The notes under the pieces were generated by a model. The model was not told the origin of the DNA and searched no databases. It was given only the letters and a program-made list of their open reading frames with translations. Shown here piece after piece: positions 9,301 to 19,757 of a DNA stretch of 64,000 nt. Position numbers and translations under genes: made by a program. The DNA comes from Oasisia sp. SBJ-2009. Its lineage: Eukaryota; Annelida; Polychaeta; Sabellida; Siboglinidae. Where the stretch lies: contig OZ024857.1 in the NCBI GenBank assembly GCA_964017155.1, forward strand, positions 23,755,655 to 23,819,654, in the 5' to 3' direction. Position 1 is the first letter of the stretch. Each line of letters begins with the position of its first letter.

Positions 9301-11496
9301 CGCCGAGTCATTACTGCAACAGTGAACTCCATCAGGTGGCGCCACCATCTTGCTGTCGTTAAACTGTGGTGGTCAGACCGTATATTTACTTACACATTTT
9401 GATCGATTTCAGGCATTAATTATTATTTTTGATCAAGTGACAAGTGCATACGCATAGTTCAGGTGTAATAGATACGCCCTGTGAAATTTGGTCATCGTAG
9501 GTGATAATTTTAATGTTTTTTTCGTTGTGCGGCTGCGGGCCTAAACTGCGCACAGCGCCTCTAGACGGATTTATGAATAACTGATATGCAGGGGATCTGT
9601 GGAGAGCGCAGAAGCTTCGTGACGTCATTCTTCGTCTAACATGGAGTAGCTCATAGTATAAGTTTGGGCTGGGTGTGCAAAAATAGTTTGCTGGTAAACC
9701 GCTGGCGTTAAAAAAATGCGTATATGTGAAAATTGTTACTTTATATTAACTCTATTAGATGTATGCCACGAAACAGTTAACTTTTTTTGCCTTTAAATTT
9801 TTATGTGATACACATGCCGTAAAATATAATACCGCTGCCCTAAATAGTGATCCTAGCAAAATGTGAGTAGTATATGTATGGCTACATTTGTCTTACTGGA
9901 AGTAGGAAATGTGTCCGCTCAGTAATTATTTAGGAACGGGATAGTGTTTATTTTTTTCTTATATTTTGGATTACGTTCAGCTAATAATATCACCGTGATT
10001 ATCTGACATAATAGAGATAGTATAATTTTATTATGATAAAGAATTCATTTGGCAGTAAAATGATATATAACTTGGCTGTAACTAAATCCCAAGTCATTAA
10101 AACGTTGATGAATTGTTCTTGAAATCTTAGTTAAATAATGCACATTCATTTATGTCTATGGTGGACAAACAGTAAGTAAATATTAGGCATACTACGCATG
10201 AAATTTGATTGGTATACATGTCAGTGAGTGACAACAGCACAAACATATCGTACCCCTCTTATCTTTCACATGTTCAGGTCGGGTCGTTCGCTCTTCAAAA
10301 TACTCGAACCGATTGCGCCTGTCTCCACCACCAGGCTCGATACTCATGGCAGCCATGGCGGCGACCGGAGCATCTCCACCAGGGCGAGGTTCGCCCCTTG
10401 CACCCCCACGATGACTGGCACGCCCACTGCCTACGGCAGGCGGGGCCGCCACCTCCACAGGGGCCGACTGAGCAGACTGTAAGAAGACAGCTTCACAAGT
10501 CAGAACTTCACCTCACTGAATGTTTGCATAAGATCGCCAATAAAAAGTCCTCAATGTCTGGTAGTAATACAAACTCAGTCACATATTACTAAATGTAACA
10601 TGTGTGCTCATATGATGAACAGGTAGACATGGAAATTCACAGTACACGGTGCTGGTAGCATACTGATAAATGTCAATATGGCACACAAATACACAACAGG
10701 AGACAAGTAATGCAAGGTGTATCACACAGCTAACTTTTGTTGCGAGTCGCAGCTCTGGATGATGTAGACAGATGATCATTTCAGTAAGATGCAGTCAACA
10801 GACGTGAGGAGAGCAGGGCTTGAACTACCTTGTGCATTTGCAAGTATAATTAAATGTGCAAATGTATTTTCTTGCATTAATTACTGTCCTGCCAGGCTCC
10901 TGAACGCCTGGATCCTTTCAGTGATAATTATTTGCAGCTCACAGCCATCAGACAAATTGTGAATAATGATGTTCACCCTTATATCCATTGGTGATTTGGG
11001 CAACCAACTAGGGAAAGGGGCAATTCTAAACAACAATGTGCTGTTTTTTATCTGAAGTGTAAACTCCCGTAAAATAACTGATCGTGTTTTGTTGACATAC
11101 AAACAAAGTTAAACGTGACAAAGCTGTATAATAATGTACATTATGCAACTTGTGTGAACGTTACTGGTATCTGTGTTATTTATCCAATGATATATGTTTA
11201 GGACGGTCTTAAGTGTGATAACATAGAAAAGCTGATAATTAAACTTAGTATGTCATCTAGGACATGTGACATGGCATCCCATAGGCATCCAGATCAATTG
11301 TTATTCAAAACATGCAAAGCCCTGTAAAGATCACCTGGTTATACAAACATGCATACAATAACCCTTACGTGACATAAAAGTAACGTACGCTCTGTCTTGG
11401 TTGGGCAGGTGGAACTCCTGGTCGCCGGACTTGTTCCTCCCTTTCTGCCCCCCCTCTTGCACGACCTCGTGCTCTTGCTCTCGCCCGTCCCGTCAT
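123..11496 (-). CDS. piwi: Piwi-like protein (PIWIL1 type), 5' six coding exons, partial
   Basis: Piwi-clade Argonaute: binds piRNAs and silences transposons, mainly in germline and stem cells. Coding exons on the minus strand, in order: 11496-11389, 10476-10254, 3480-3266, 1425-1304, 797-717, 317-123. All junctions are GT-AG and phases agree (0, 1, 0, 2, 2, 2), giving 944 nt, about 314 residues; the PAZ remainder, MID and PIWI domains lie off the left edge. Recognised by the start [16 protein letters not shown] (Arg-Gly/Ala-Arg methylation and Tudor-binding region), then [54 protein letters not shown] and [11 protein letters not shown], which follow the order in animal PIWIL1 (N domain, linker, start of PAZ). 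No stop or frameshift was seen. The roughly 6.8-kb intron 2 is full of transposons. Paralogue assignment (PIWIL1 versus PIWIL2) is by the N-terminus and family memory. Confidence 0.93.
318..716 (-). other. Piwi intron 5
   Basis: AT-rich intron between coding exons 5 and 6. The segment 320-460 holds loosely repeated CAACAGTAAACA-type motifs. Nothing else was recognised. Confidence 0.7.
717..797 (-). CDS. piwi: Piwi coding exon 5
   Basis: This 81-nt exon lies between TTTTGCAG and GTAAGT. It completes the split arginine codon and encodes [20 protein letters not shown] then VTIPQHK, equivalent to the 'MNLQQIGRNYYNP' region of PIWIL1. It is too short to be found by ORF length and was identified from splice phase and homology. 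Confidence 0.9.
951..1205 (+). repeat. Dispersed repeat, copy 1 (ACCCGTCC family)
   Basis: About 250 bp in Piwi intron 4 match 63776-64000 at the other end of the window in the same orientation. Shared landmarks are CCATAGCTTTATG, ATATGGGTGGA, GGGTAAAAA, AGTGAGTGTAAATGGTGT and CCACCAAAACAT. A shorter inverted relative occurs near 49673-49745. It has no coding potential and is probably a non-autonomous element of unknown class. Confidence 0.75.
1304..1425 (-). CDS. piwi: Piwi coding exon 4
   Basis: The exon runs from acceptor ATTGACAG to donor GTATTT (122 nt, ends in phase 2). It encodes [19 protein letters not shown] and [16 protein letters not shown], conserved in Piwi linker regions. Confidence 0.92.
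1527..2990. mobile_element. Probable degraded DNA-transposon remnant in Piwi intron 3
   Basis: The left part starts with CAGGGGTCGACAATAACG, a hAT-like terminus, and carries GGCCCGGGGGGCCAGTGG. Similar GGCCCG motifs recur near 2905-2960. At 2214 a short open frame begins ([13 protein letters not shown], 43 codons) after a CpG-rich stretch that could be a promoter. The right terminus and a target duplication were not found, so limits and class are uncertain. Confidence 0.35.
3266..3480 (-). CDS. piwi: Piwi coding exon 3 (N domain)
   Basis: The acceptor TGTTTGCAG and the donor GTAAGG bound a 215-nt exon. It encodes [15 protein letters not shown], then [26 protein letters not shown] and [12 protein letters not shown], the classic N-domain segment of Piwi proteins. 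Confidence 0.92.
4381..4456 (+). repeat. Left arm of inverted pair bracketing the MULE
   Basis: About 75 bp whose reverse complement closely matches 9997-10070. Shared landmarks include GATTATCTGACATAATAGAG and AAAGAATTCATTTGGCA. The two arms lie 5.6 kb apart and enclose the transposase and foldback. They may be element termini or simply two dispersed repeats. Confidence 0.6.
5215..7010 (-). CDS. MULE transposase exon 2 (catalytic exon)
   Basis: Starts after acceptor ATTGTTTCAG and runs 598 codons to a stop. It carries all the zinc-ribbon and DDE candidates. An open frame also continues upstream through the 38-bp array, but that is an artefact of a stop-free repeat and not protein. Confidence 0.88.
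5215..8144 (-). CDS. Mutator-like (MULE) transposase, two exons, 629 aa, apparently intact
   Basis: Predicted DDE transposase of the invertebrate Mutator-like type, moving a DNA transposon by cut-and-paste. Exon 1 is 8144-8051 and exon 2 is 7010-5215; the join is GT-AG and in phase, giving 1890 nt with stop. Residues 1-31 are basic and include GRPKK, an AT-hook/NLS-like core. A zinc-ribbon pattern CPEC...CDMC lies near residues 99-128. The catalytic candidates are D239 in SYDGTW, D337 in LGDGD and E519 in [10 protein letters not shown]-x2-C...C-x3-H insertion (about 274-304, YCVEC...HCDVNH) precedes GSSSSME. WCYHQQA and a basic C-terminal tail follow. There are no stops or frameshifts, which implies recent activity or selection. 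It sits inside Piwi intron 2 on the same strand. The family call is from memory of these motifs; domestication cannot be excluded. Confidence 0.87.
7013..7676 (-). repeat. 38-bp minisatellite, about 17 copies, in the MULE intron
   Basis: The plus-strand unit includes AACCATAACAATGAAATATA and AATAAATAAAGAAMCAGTA. Because 38 is not a multiple of 3 and the unit lacks stops, all three minus frames stay open with a 38-residue period. Units alternate irregularly between AAACAG and AACCAG variants. On the transcript strand no AG occurs from 7628 down to the splice acceptor at 7012-7011. Confidence 0.95.
8051..8144 (-). CDS. MULE transposase exon 1
   Basis: The ATG is at 8144-8142; 31 codons and one base follow to donor GTATGT. 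It encodes a basic peptide with [19 protein letters not shown]. The phase fits exon 2, whose first two bases complete a valine codon. It was found by splice reasoning only. Confidence 0.75.
8666..8773 (+). repeat. Foldback element, left outer arm
   Basis: About 108 bp whose reverse complement matches 9692-9798, with landmarks GTTACTTTATAT, GTATATGT and CACGAAAC. A third copy stands alone at 28907-29010. The arms enclose the palindromic MITE at 9135-9552. Confidence 0.8.
9135..9552. mobile_element. Palindromic MITE
   Basis: Two arms of about 160 bp (9135-9300 and 9375-9552) are inverted copies ending in GCAGTTTAGGCCCGC. They contain GATGACCAAA, GGGCGTATCTA and ATCAAAATGTGTAAGTAAAT. The centre holds GGTGGCGCCACC. 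A second, partial copy lies at 33136-33390. Confidence 0.8.
9692..9798 (-). repeat. Foldback element, right outer arm
   Basis: Inverted partner of 8666-8773, sharing GGTAAACCGCTGGCGTTAAA with the solo copy near 28907. Confidence 0.8.
9997..10070 (-). repeat. Right arm of inverted pair bracketing the MULE
   Basis: Reverse-complement partner of 4381-4456. Similarity stops abruptly on both sides of each arm. Confidence 0.6.
10254..10476 (-). CDS. piwi: Piwi coding exon 2 (low-complexity RG/Pro/Ala N-terminal region)
   Basis: The acceptor TTCTTACAG precedes TCT GCT CAG. The donor is GTACGA and the exon ends in phase 1. It encodes a GC-rich segment with [15 protein letters not shown] and ends in PEHVKDKRG, matching the 'DHVKESK' position of vertebrate Piwi. 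Its length of 223 nt gives the single base needed by the next exon. Confidence 0.85.
10477..11388 (-). other. Piwi intron 1
   Basis: AT-rich intron between the first two coding exons. No repeat or gene was recognised. Confidence 0.7.
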
Positions 11497-11504
11497 GGTT
11501 CAGC
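11389..11504 (-). CDS. piwi: Piwi exon with start codon
   Basis: The ATG is at 11496-11494 and 36 codons follow to a GTACGT donor. The exon probably begins at 11504, because a TTGTACAG acceptor precedes 8 nt of 5'UTR, so at least one upstream non-coding exon is expected. It encodes the Arg-rich tail [16 protein letters not shown], typical of Piwi start regions whose arginines are symmetrically dimethylated and bound by Tudor proteins. Confidence 0.88.
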
Positions 11505-12758
11505 CTGTACAACATGACCAATCAAGTACCAATTAAGTATTACCATTTCCCTTTTGATTAATACTTTTTAATGGACCAGGGGCCAAGATTATAAACCATA
11601 CAGTGTTCATGCTCAACTCCATGTTCAGTGGTTAGAAAAATGCTTGAGCACATATGCACAGGGTATGCTGCCTTGAGCATATGCTCAACAGCATTATGTA
11701 ACACACGACTGGTGCAGCTACAGCATGCAGTGACTATGTAACATTATTGTGCCTTGACAACACTAAATAAATGAGTCTAAAAAAATCAAGGTTATCTAAC
11801 CTAAACCTCAACTGCCATCAATCGATGCCTCAACATAACACTGATATTTTGGTTATCACAGAGCTATGTGTAGCTGCAGCTGATGATGTTGATTTGCCGG
11901 CATCCTCCCAGTTGCATTCCGTGTTAGGGTGTCTCTCAGAATTGACTAGATGTGTATCTTGTTCCAAAGATAGTAAGGCGTTGTACCATTCAGAATATGT
12001 TCAGAAAGATACACCTGACTAGAACCATGTCAGTTTTCATGTGGCAAGTTGTCATGGCCTCGCACTGTGATGTTCATGCATGTTGAAACTGTCAATGCAA
12101 TAGTTCCAGATATTTATTGCCTTTAGTGCAATATACGATGATGTGCAACTTTCCAATGGTGTATGCAAAGATTGTAAGCTGTGCCATGATTCACAGTTCA
12201 TATTTCCTAGCTAATCAAATATGGTTTACTTTTAAAAGGACGATGGTCACTTTTGCGATCTATGCCAAGAATCAAAGTTTTAATTTGATGGCAATTCTTT
12301 TACCAGTTTTGTAACTCCCGTCCCTATATTTAAAAAGAAACAGATTTGGATTAATCAAAGAAACAGGCTTATTGTGGCTTTTCTGCACAAGTCTGCAACT
12401 CCACACAAAAAATGTGAATTCCCATAAGGGAGGGTAACTTACAAGGCTAGAAAGCCTTTTTCTAGAAAACGCCAAGATCCATGCAAGTAATAATGTTTTT
12501 ATTAAGCTGTTTAATGATCTAAATGCATCGGTTAACGTAAGTTCGTAAGATTGATAAGCAACCAGAACGAAACAATTCGCACATGCGCAGTGAGTAGAAA
12601 GAGTTACTAAAACAGTTTTTGCGTTTGTTTGCCTTCCAGTTAAATTTTCATACCGTGACATCTCAGTCTTTTGACATGTACAACATCTAAGTAGCCGTAT
12701 TATGCATTTACAAGTTCGTGACTTGTCAGAACATACCACAAAGTACACGTTTACTTAC
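11505..12758 (-). other. Likely Piwi 5'UTR intron
   Basis: Non-coding stretch between the start-codon exon and the proposed leader exon. No coding or repeat structure was recognised. Confidence 0.4.
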
Positions 12759-13000
12759 GTGGTTATTTCCAATAAGTTCTCGATGAGTTTGCAGTTTGCG
12801 TCGAAAGAACTACAAGACACTGATCCGTGTAACTGAGTAGTAACCAAATCTGTAACGATTACTAACTTAACAAAAACATACACTACAACTAGAACTAGAA
12901 AAACGTGCTATAACTCAGTGGGTTTGTATAACCATTTCACTTATACAAGTCAACGAAACGCTGCCGCCATGACATACGGGTGACACCACGATGACCCACT
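12759..13000 (-). other. Possible Piwi 5'UTR exon and promoter area
   Basis: The coding exon starts just after a splice acceptor, so an upstream leader exon must exist. A strong donor GTAAGT reads on the minus strand at 12758-12753, which would end a leader exon at 12759. The area to about 13300 has CCAAT-type boxes in both directions near 13234 and 13304. The transcription start is a guess. Confidence 0.3.
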
Positions 13001-13299
13001 TTCCATACACACGCGGTCGATAGAAACCGGAATAACATAGGCGACTATTTGGTTTTAACACGAGGGGCTAGTTTCCTCTTCAACAGCCTGTAAAGACAAG
13101 GAACATACCTGCCTAAAGTTGCACTCGCAAGCTGTCGGAGCGCTTAATAAAAACCGACGCTACGGCCCCAACGACCCGCAAAATTTGATGATTCTGCCTT
13201 CGGAACTACCAAGCGACCGCGTTGAGTTCTTTCAACCAATCAGCACGAACTGAACAAACGCCAGTCTTTAGCAAAACCGCTGCAAGCCTATAACACCGT

Positions 13300-15820
13300 C
13301 GGCCATTGGTTGAGGTACCTCAAATTTAGTCTATGGGGTCACCTCGTTTCCTTAGGGCTGTCAGCAACGCTGATGCCTATCATGCGCGCTCACGCACCAA
13401 CTTATGAATCTCACGCTATTATTTTACGCTTAAAAAGAATTTGTAGACACAAATTTATGTTTCATATGCATGTTGAAATAGTTATTCATATCAAGAAACT
13501 TAACTAATTCCAATAATAATGTTTCGTTTTTTATATTATTATTTTACTTGTATGTATAATTATAATAATTATATGGACTGTCTGAAATAAAAACAACAGA
13601 ACATATAAAGACAATTAACTCTTTTATGCTGCAAGGTCCAAGGAACAATTGGCATGAAGAGTGGACAATGATGTATACATCTGAAAATCGTCTATATAAA
13701 GATGAACCACCTTTGATGATTGATGATAAATTTAGCGTTAAATAGTACCTGTTAATAATAATAATAAATAGTGACCATTAATTAGAATGCAATTGCTTAT
13801 TTCATTATTAAGTGGTTAAACAATGTAATCTCTAAACATGTTAACTTGTCAACTAGATATATGTTTAAATGCAGGTGAATATAGATAAAAAATGCATTAA
13901 TAAAAATGCAATTACGTACATAACTTAATTGGTAAATGCCACAATATAACCTTTAAACATGTTTTACTTGTCAACGAGGTATGCTTAAATCCAGGTGAAT
14001 ATATACTAACAATAGTTATTACTATAACTCATTCATGAATTAATTTTAATTTACTAAATTAAAATAACACTGTTGATATTATAATAGAAAAACATTATTA
14101 AAAAATCATAATACCTTTACTGTATGTACAACAGCAACTTCACATTGAATTTCTTACAAACAAGTTGCTGTGTTATCTAGAATGTGTTGTTGCCTCATAC
14201 ATTTTATTTATATGTTATATAATACAATTAATGCCAGCATAACTTATAATAAGCTTCTGGAACAAAGTGCAGGAAAAAACTATCATATTTTGCTACAACT
14301 TGGCTTTATTTGTCAACTGATATGTATAGATGCTTATATATGTATGTATACACAGAGAAAGTCACTTCTACGCCCTACATTAGTCATAGAATCGAAACCA
14401 TCACCCATCCAGCCATGACAGGGAACCCCCAGGGAAGGGCGAAGAGAAAAGCCACAGAACCCTCACATATATGGAATAAACATTTGAATATAGAAATTGC
14501 CTTCATACAAGGAAATTCATCCAAGATCACATATCATGGTTTTATTGTAAAATATTAATGTTAATGTGGGTTTACCCCACCTGGACTTAACCCCCAATCC
14601 CAAATGAGAATGATGGACAAAACGCCACTGTAATAATTTTATTTATAAAATTGAAAAATATTGTGATTAAGAACAAAGTTGACATTTGTATTTTTGAAAA
14701 ACAAATTGTAACTGATGTCTTTGAATTAAGCAGGCATATTTTGTAAGATTTCTTAAACTTAATTACACATAGTAAAATAAATCTATAAAGTAATAACGTT
14801 TTAACATCTAGCTGTCAGTGAGTTATAACCTATTCAGTACACCATTTCAGTGGTGCCAGTTTTACAGATAGAGAGGGCTTGGCTTCCTGGTAAAGCGGCT
14901 TCCCACAAGCAATTAGAGATGATAACAGTGTTAGTTAGTGTATACCTTATTAACTTCCAAGGCAATGGGAACATGACTTCCCTGGTAACAGTTAGTCATG
15001 CGGCTACATACAGGCTAGGTAAACTATTCTCAGTCTTAGAGGGGACAGCTACTACGGTATCATCCCACTGTGGTAACCACCCCCGTGTCTCTAGCTAGCC
15101 GTCCCCTGTGTTTCTATAGCCCTCCCCCTGTTTATAATAATAGCCCCCACCGCAGGTGTGAGATTTGAGTGCCAGTAGCCCACTTCACTGATCGTATCAT
15201 TGCGTACCCCCCCCCCCCCCGTTGAGTTGTTAGTTTAACACCATTGTCTTTGTAGATCGTTCTAATGGATTTCTAATTGTAGGTGGAGTTAATCATTTAA
15301 AGCACCATAATTATCTGTTTTGGAAAGCTCTACATTCTGTTTGAGGCGAGTAAACCCCAGTTTAACCCAAACATGATATAGTTTTTATTATTGTCTAGAT
15401 TCGTAGTGTTTCAACGAACCGGTTCGACGAAACAAACTGAAACTGACACTTCGTACGGTAACCGGAAGGGAGGCTTTGTACAAGCTGAGTGACATCAGCG
15501 ATAGTGCAACGAAGGGGGGGGGGGGGCGTGCTAGCCCAGCCGTACTCTTATGTAACACATGTCCACGATCAGCTCACTACACGAGAAGTCAGGAAGTCCA
15601 ATTCAATGGGATTACCATTCAAACAACACACTGAAGAGATTCTTTGACACTGTTTGGATGTGTGCGATCCTATACCGCCGAACAGGTCACCACCGACTCG
15701 GTCTCCTTTATCAGCGCCACCTCGTGCTAACGGCAACCATCTAACCAGTGGTAGTTTAATTAAAGGGGTATCGAATATCCAATTTAGACACACAACCAGT
15801 CAATGTTTCCTAGGTTTGTT
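13300..15820. other. Intergenic, no gene seen
   Basis: AT-rich at 13500-14800. Homopolymer C and G tracts occur near 15209 and 15512. Short open frames here have no recognisable protein character. Confidence 0.6.
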
Positions 15821-15823
15821 GTT

Positions 15824-16052
15824 GTTCTTCTTCTTCTTCTTTTTTTTCTTCTCCTTCTCCTTCTCCTTCTCCTTCTCCTTCTCCTTCTCCTTCTCCTTCT
15901 CCTTCTCCTTCTCCTTCTCCTTCTCCTTCTCCTTCTCCTTCTCCTTCTCCTTCTCCTTCTCCTTCTCCTTCTCCTTCTCCTTCTCCTTCTCCTTCTCCTT
16001 CTCCTTCTCCTTCTCCTTCTCCTTCTCCTTCTCCTTCTCCTTCTCCTTCTTC
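15824..16052. repeat. (TTC)n then (TTCTCC)n hexanucleotide microsatellite
   Basis: An almost perfect polypyrimidine run of about 34 TTCTCC units, introduced by TTC repeats and T7. It could adopt triplex (H-DNA) form. Long open frames over it are repeat artefacts. Confidence 0.97.
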
Positions 16053-16915
16053 CATATGCCGCCTATAGCCTCTACATGCTGAGGATACACACGGGCGAAC
16101 ACGAAGACAAGTATTTTTGTATTTTTACGGTGCAATATTTCAGAAGAGTAATTAGTGCATGTAGCCGCAGACCGTAATCCGTGCAAAAGAACTAGTTATG
16201 TATAAAAAAAAAAGTGGAACAATGTATTTGCTAGTAACAACTCGAATGAATTTCTGGACTGGAGCACGCAAGCCCACTTAGACCAACTATTCACATTGAC
16301 GTAATTGCATACATGTATTCCTCACAAGCTCAGGATTGTTTACCATGCAAGCTACTTCTGGCAAATCCCCTAGTCTAGAGCAGTGCTTGCCTTTAGCCGA
16401 GTTGAACATGAAGATGTTTATTGACGTTGCCAATTGTGGCGCTTCTTCGCGCGAACAGCTCTAATACCCGCCCCAATTTGAAGACGAGTACACGATTTTT
16501 GGGAATTCCATATAACTACCGGCCAATCTCCCATCGCACAGCAGCTGTGTGTCTAGCCAAGTTATTCAGCGATGCTGGTGGACAGGGCATTTAATTACGG
16601 GCTCTAATTAGTACTTTGGAAAATTGCGCAAAGCTGGTTCGGCGTGTCCCAGAAGTAGGTCGCGCGTTCATACGTACGACATAGGCTGTTATATAGGTCA
16701 TAACGAACTGCTGACGTGTCGCACGCAGAGCTGTGACAAACGTCTATAGTTAAACAAATATGAAGAAGTTTTCTAGTATTCAACGGCATATAATAATCAT
16801 AGTTGTACATTGTATAATTACATATACAATGATTTTGAAAAACATGAAATTCCACGGATAAAACTCCACATTGACCCCTTTTGGTTTGGCACATTGAGCC
16901 CCCAAGTAAAACGTC
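16053..16915. other. Intergenic, no feature recognised
   Basis: About 860 bp without coding signal or repeats that I can recognise. Confidence 0.5.
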
Positions 16916-17377
16916 GCGCTTACATTTTTTTGGTCGTTAAATACGTTCCGATTGACGTTTCTGCGCATGCGCAATAAATGTAAAATCATCAATGTCCAGC
17001 GAAACAACAAAGCATGTTCGGTATAAATGCCACGAGCTGTTCGTTAACTTTACTGTGATGACTACTGTGAAGCGTTTCTTAAAATGTCGTTCAGTGCAAT
17101 AAAATATTACGTTTTTAATCAATCACTATCACGGATTATGGCGCACTACTGTTACGTGATTTACGCTTGCTATAAAATATGCCTCACAACTTGTTTGTCT
17201 CGTGTTAATTTGCGACAAATAACTTTGCTGAGAGGTTATATACATCCTAACGAACAACCCGTGGTATTTATGCCATAAATGCTTTGTCCTTTCGCTGCAC
17301 ATTGATGATTTTACATTTATTGCGCATGCGCAAAAACGTCAATAGGAACGTTTATAACGCCGGAAAAATGTAAGCGC
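16916..17377. mobile_element. Long-TIR MITE, copy 1 of 3
   Basis: Bounded by GCGCTTACATTTTT and its inverse AAAAATGTAAGCGC. The inverted arms extend about 160 bp (ATGTAAAATCATCAATGT, CAGCGAAA, AAAGCAT, GGTATAAATGCCACG). Each TIR carries GCGCATGCGC. Flanks TAAAACGTC and TACAACGTC are a candidate 9-bp target duplication with one mismatch, but copies 2 and 3 do not confirm that length. It has no coding capacity. Confidence 0.88.
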
Positions 17378-19726
17378 TACAACGTCTAAATGTCCTAACA
17401 ATCTACGTGGGAAGGTATGAACTATGAACTCTGCACTGGCTGTCGATTTAACAAACATGATTCAACAATTCTATTAATTACAGATAGCCAATTTAGTAAT
17501 TATTGTTAGAAAGTTTACTCGTGACAGGAACATATATTACGGCAATGAATTTGTCCAAAGGGTCCATTTGGAATAAAAATGAAAATATTTGTTAGCAGTT
17601 CATGTGTCTCTAAACAAGAAGCAGTATTATAAATCTCATTGCCTAGTCACCTATGCGGATGGCATTGTTAGAGAACTGTCTGGGAGGTTAGGATTATATA
17701 ATTAGAAGAACGAAATAGTTTAATATTCCACAGTTAACACAAAATGTGGAGAATTTCTGCATTTCATAATTTTCAACAGTGCCTGCGAAAATTCCATGAG
17801 TAGTTTTTGAGATAATAAACCAGTTGTAATTCTTTTCAAAAATGTAAAGAATTGGGAAGCTGTCTATATATACCCCCAGTTATTATTTTAACAATTAACT
17901 CCGTCACTTGAAAACATAGATGGTCTATTCAGGTCAGTATATAGCACTGTCATTTTTAGATCTTTGCACATTTTTAATGAGGTTTTGGCGGTATCAAGCC
18001 TATTGAATGTTTTTTAATTATTCGATTTTTTTTTTACAAAGACTAAAGTCGCAGATAAGTCATAAGACGCGGTGATTTGTACACGCAGTGACACCGCTAT
18101 TTCAATGAACTCGCTGAACCCATATTCTCAACGACAACCGAGTGTAGGCGTAGATATACGCATCACGTGGGCAGATGGTAACTCTGATTAGCGCTAACGC
18201 AGGTGGGAAGGAATAGGATAGGTCCTGCATGTCTAGACAGATACGATCAGTGAAGTTACATTGTGCTTGTTTGTTTGACAACGAAAGTCGCGCATGCGCA
18301 GTTAGAACTGTGGCTGACTTCTCTCGTAAATAAATTTACCTAACTCCCAGGACCAAGACCTACGCCTACGGTTATATGTTAATTATAGTGTCTCGAGGGA
18401 TTTTGTAGATTTAACCAGATTTAACAATTAGCATTGCTATCAGAAGCGTCACGCTTCAAATGGCACGTTAACTGGACAGAATTTAATCTATCAACAGTCC
18501 AAGAAATTGTCCACGTACTTCTTATTTTTACCTGACCACCCTAGACTATGTAAACAAACTGTTTTAGTGTTATACTGTTTTAAAATTATAGGTAGACTCA
18601 TGTACTATTCTGACAGGCAAGATTGCCAAAGAAGAGTGTTAATAACAGTACTGACATTAGTATGTTTTAGTTGGACCGTTTTATAGTTATACTTGTAACG
18701 ATGTTTGAAAAATGTTGGCATAGTTTTTTTTTGTAATAACGAAAATCCGTTTCTGACTCACCCAACACACTGAACGTATTTTCGGGGGGGGGGGGGGTTA
18801 CGAAATACGGAAATAAGCAAGACCTCCCAGACATAAGCCCACATTCCCTGGAAAGAAAACCCAGTAAAACCATCCATAAAACACTACAGCAAAGAATAAA
18901 CAAACATTCCTCTGTTGTGTCCGTCAACATTGTAAATAAACGAACACATAAAAAAATAAACTCTGACTAAGAAAACCCAAACTTCATAGTTCTATTAATA
19001 CAATTAAATGTTAAAATGTCAAACATTCAATAGGACATTAATTCATACAAAACCTGTTGGGAAATTATGTGGTCAATAAATGTCAGACCTCAAATTAACG
19101 CACAGCAGATTGCAGTTGTCTAAAGGGGAATGTAAGGATGAGTTGCATTGTACTGTGGGCCGCATAATCATGGATGACAACGTGTCTCTTTACTACAGAT
19201 GTGTAATTAATAACACCGTAAACAATCGTTCCGCCTATGCGGCTTGGTATTCTTCTTTAGGTCTGTTTCTACACGGTTGTTGAATCTGCCAGTGTTGTAG
19301 GCGAAGCACCGTTGCAGGAAGGGGCGTCAATCCGATTTTAGACCAAACTATGTTCTCTTTAGTGTAAACACCTCCCAAGGGGGTAAATTGACCAGTTACC
19401 AAATCTTGTTTACTTCTGAGGGCAACTCCAGCCTCCCCCACTGGTCAATTAATCACCACCACCCCACCCCCCATGAGTCAACCCCTGGTTCACCCCAGAA
19501 GGGAAGCCTAACCCTGTTTACCGCAGAGGGAGTGTTGCCCTTATAATGAATAGATTGACAACTGGTGCACTAGCCACTAGGCCACTAGATTGACTTGCTG
19601 TCATCTATATGCATTGTTGAGCACAAATGAATGTTGTTCATTCTTCGTGTTTGTTACAGACATCTAGTAGACATCAGTAGGCGGCTTTGAATACTTTCGT
19701 ACCAAGATTTGGAATGAATTTATGAA
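17378..19726. other. Intergenic, no gene seen
   Basis: AT-rich, with a G-tract at about 18784-18797. No repeat or coding structure was recognised. Confidence 0.5.
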
Positions 19727-19757
19727 ATCGAATGCACGTTTTTAACGTGCATTCGAT
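19727..19757. repeat. Short perfect hairpin
   Basis: Arms of 14 bp (ATCGAATGCACGTT) are separated by TTT, a perfect inverted repeat. Function unknown. Confidence 0.7.

Larger units (their letters stand above)
3481..10253 (-). other. Piwi intron 2, packed with transposable elements
   Basis: This 6.8-kb intron separates Piwi exons 2 and 3. It contains the MULE transposase gene (5215-8144), a 38-bp minisatellite, a foldback pair (8666-9798), a palindromic MITE (9135-9552) and an outer inverted pair (4381-4456 and 9997-10070). The segment 3600-3770 is weakly related, in reverse, to 24950-25080. Confidence 0.85.

Noticed and set aside
15654..16186. Open frames such as poly(FS), poly(L), poly(KE) and poly(GE)
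   Set aside because: Artefacts of the TTCTCC hexanucleotide repeat.
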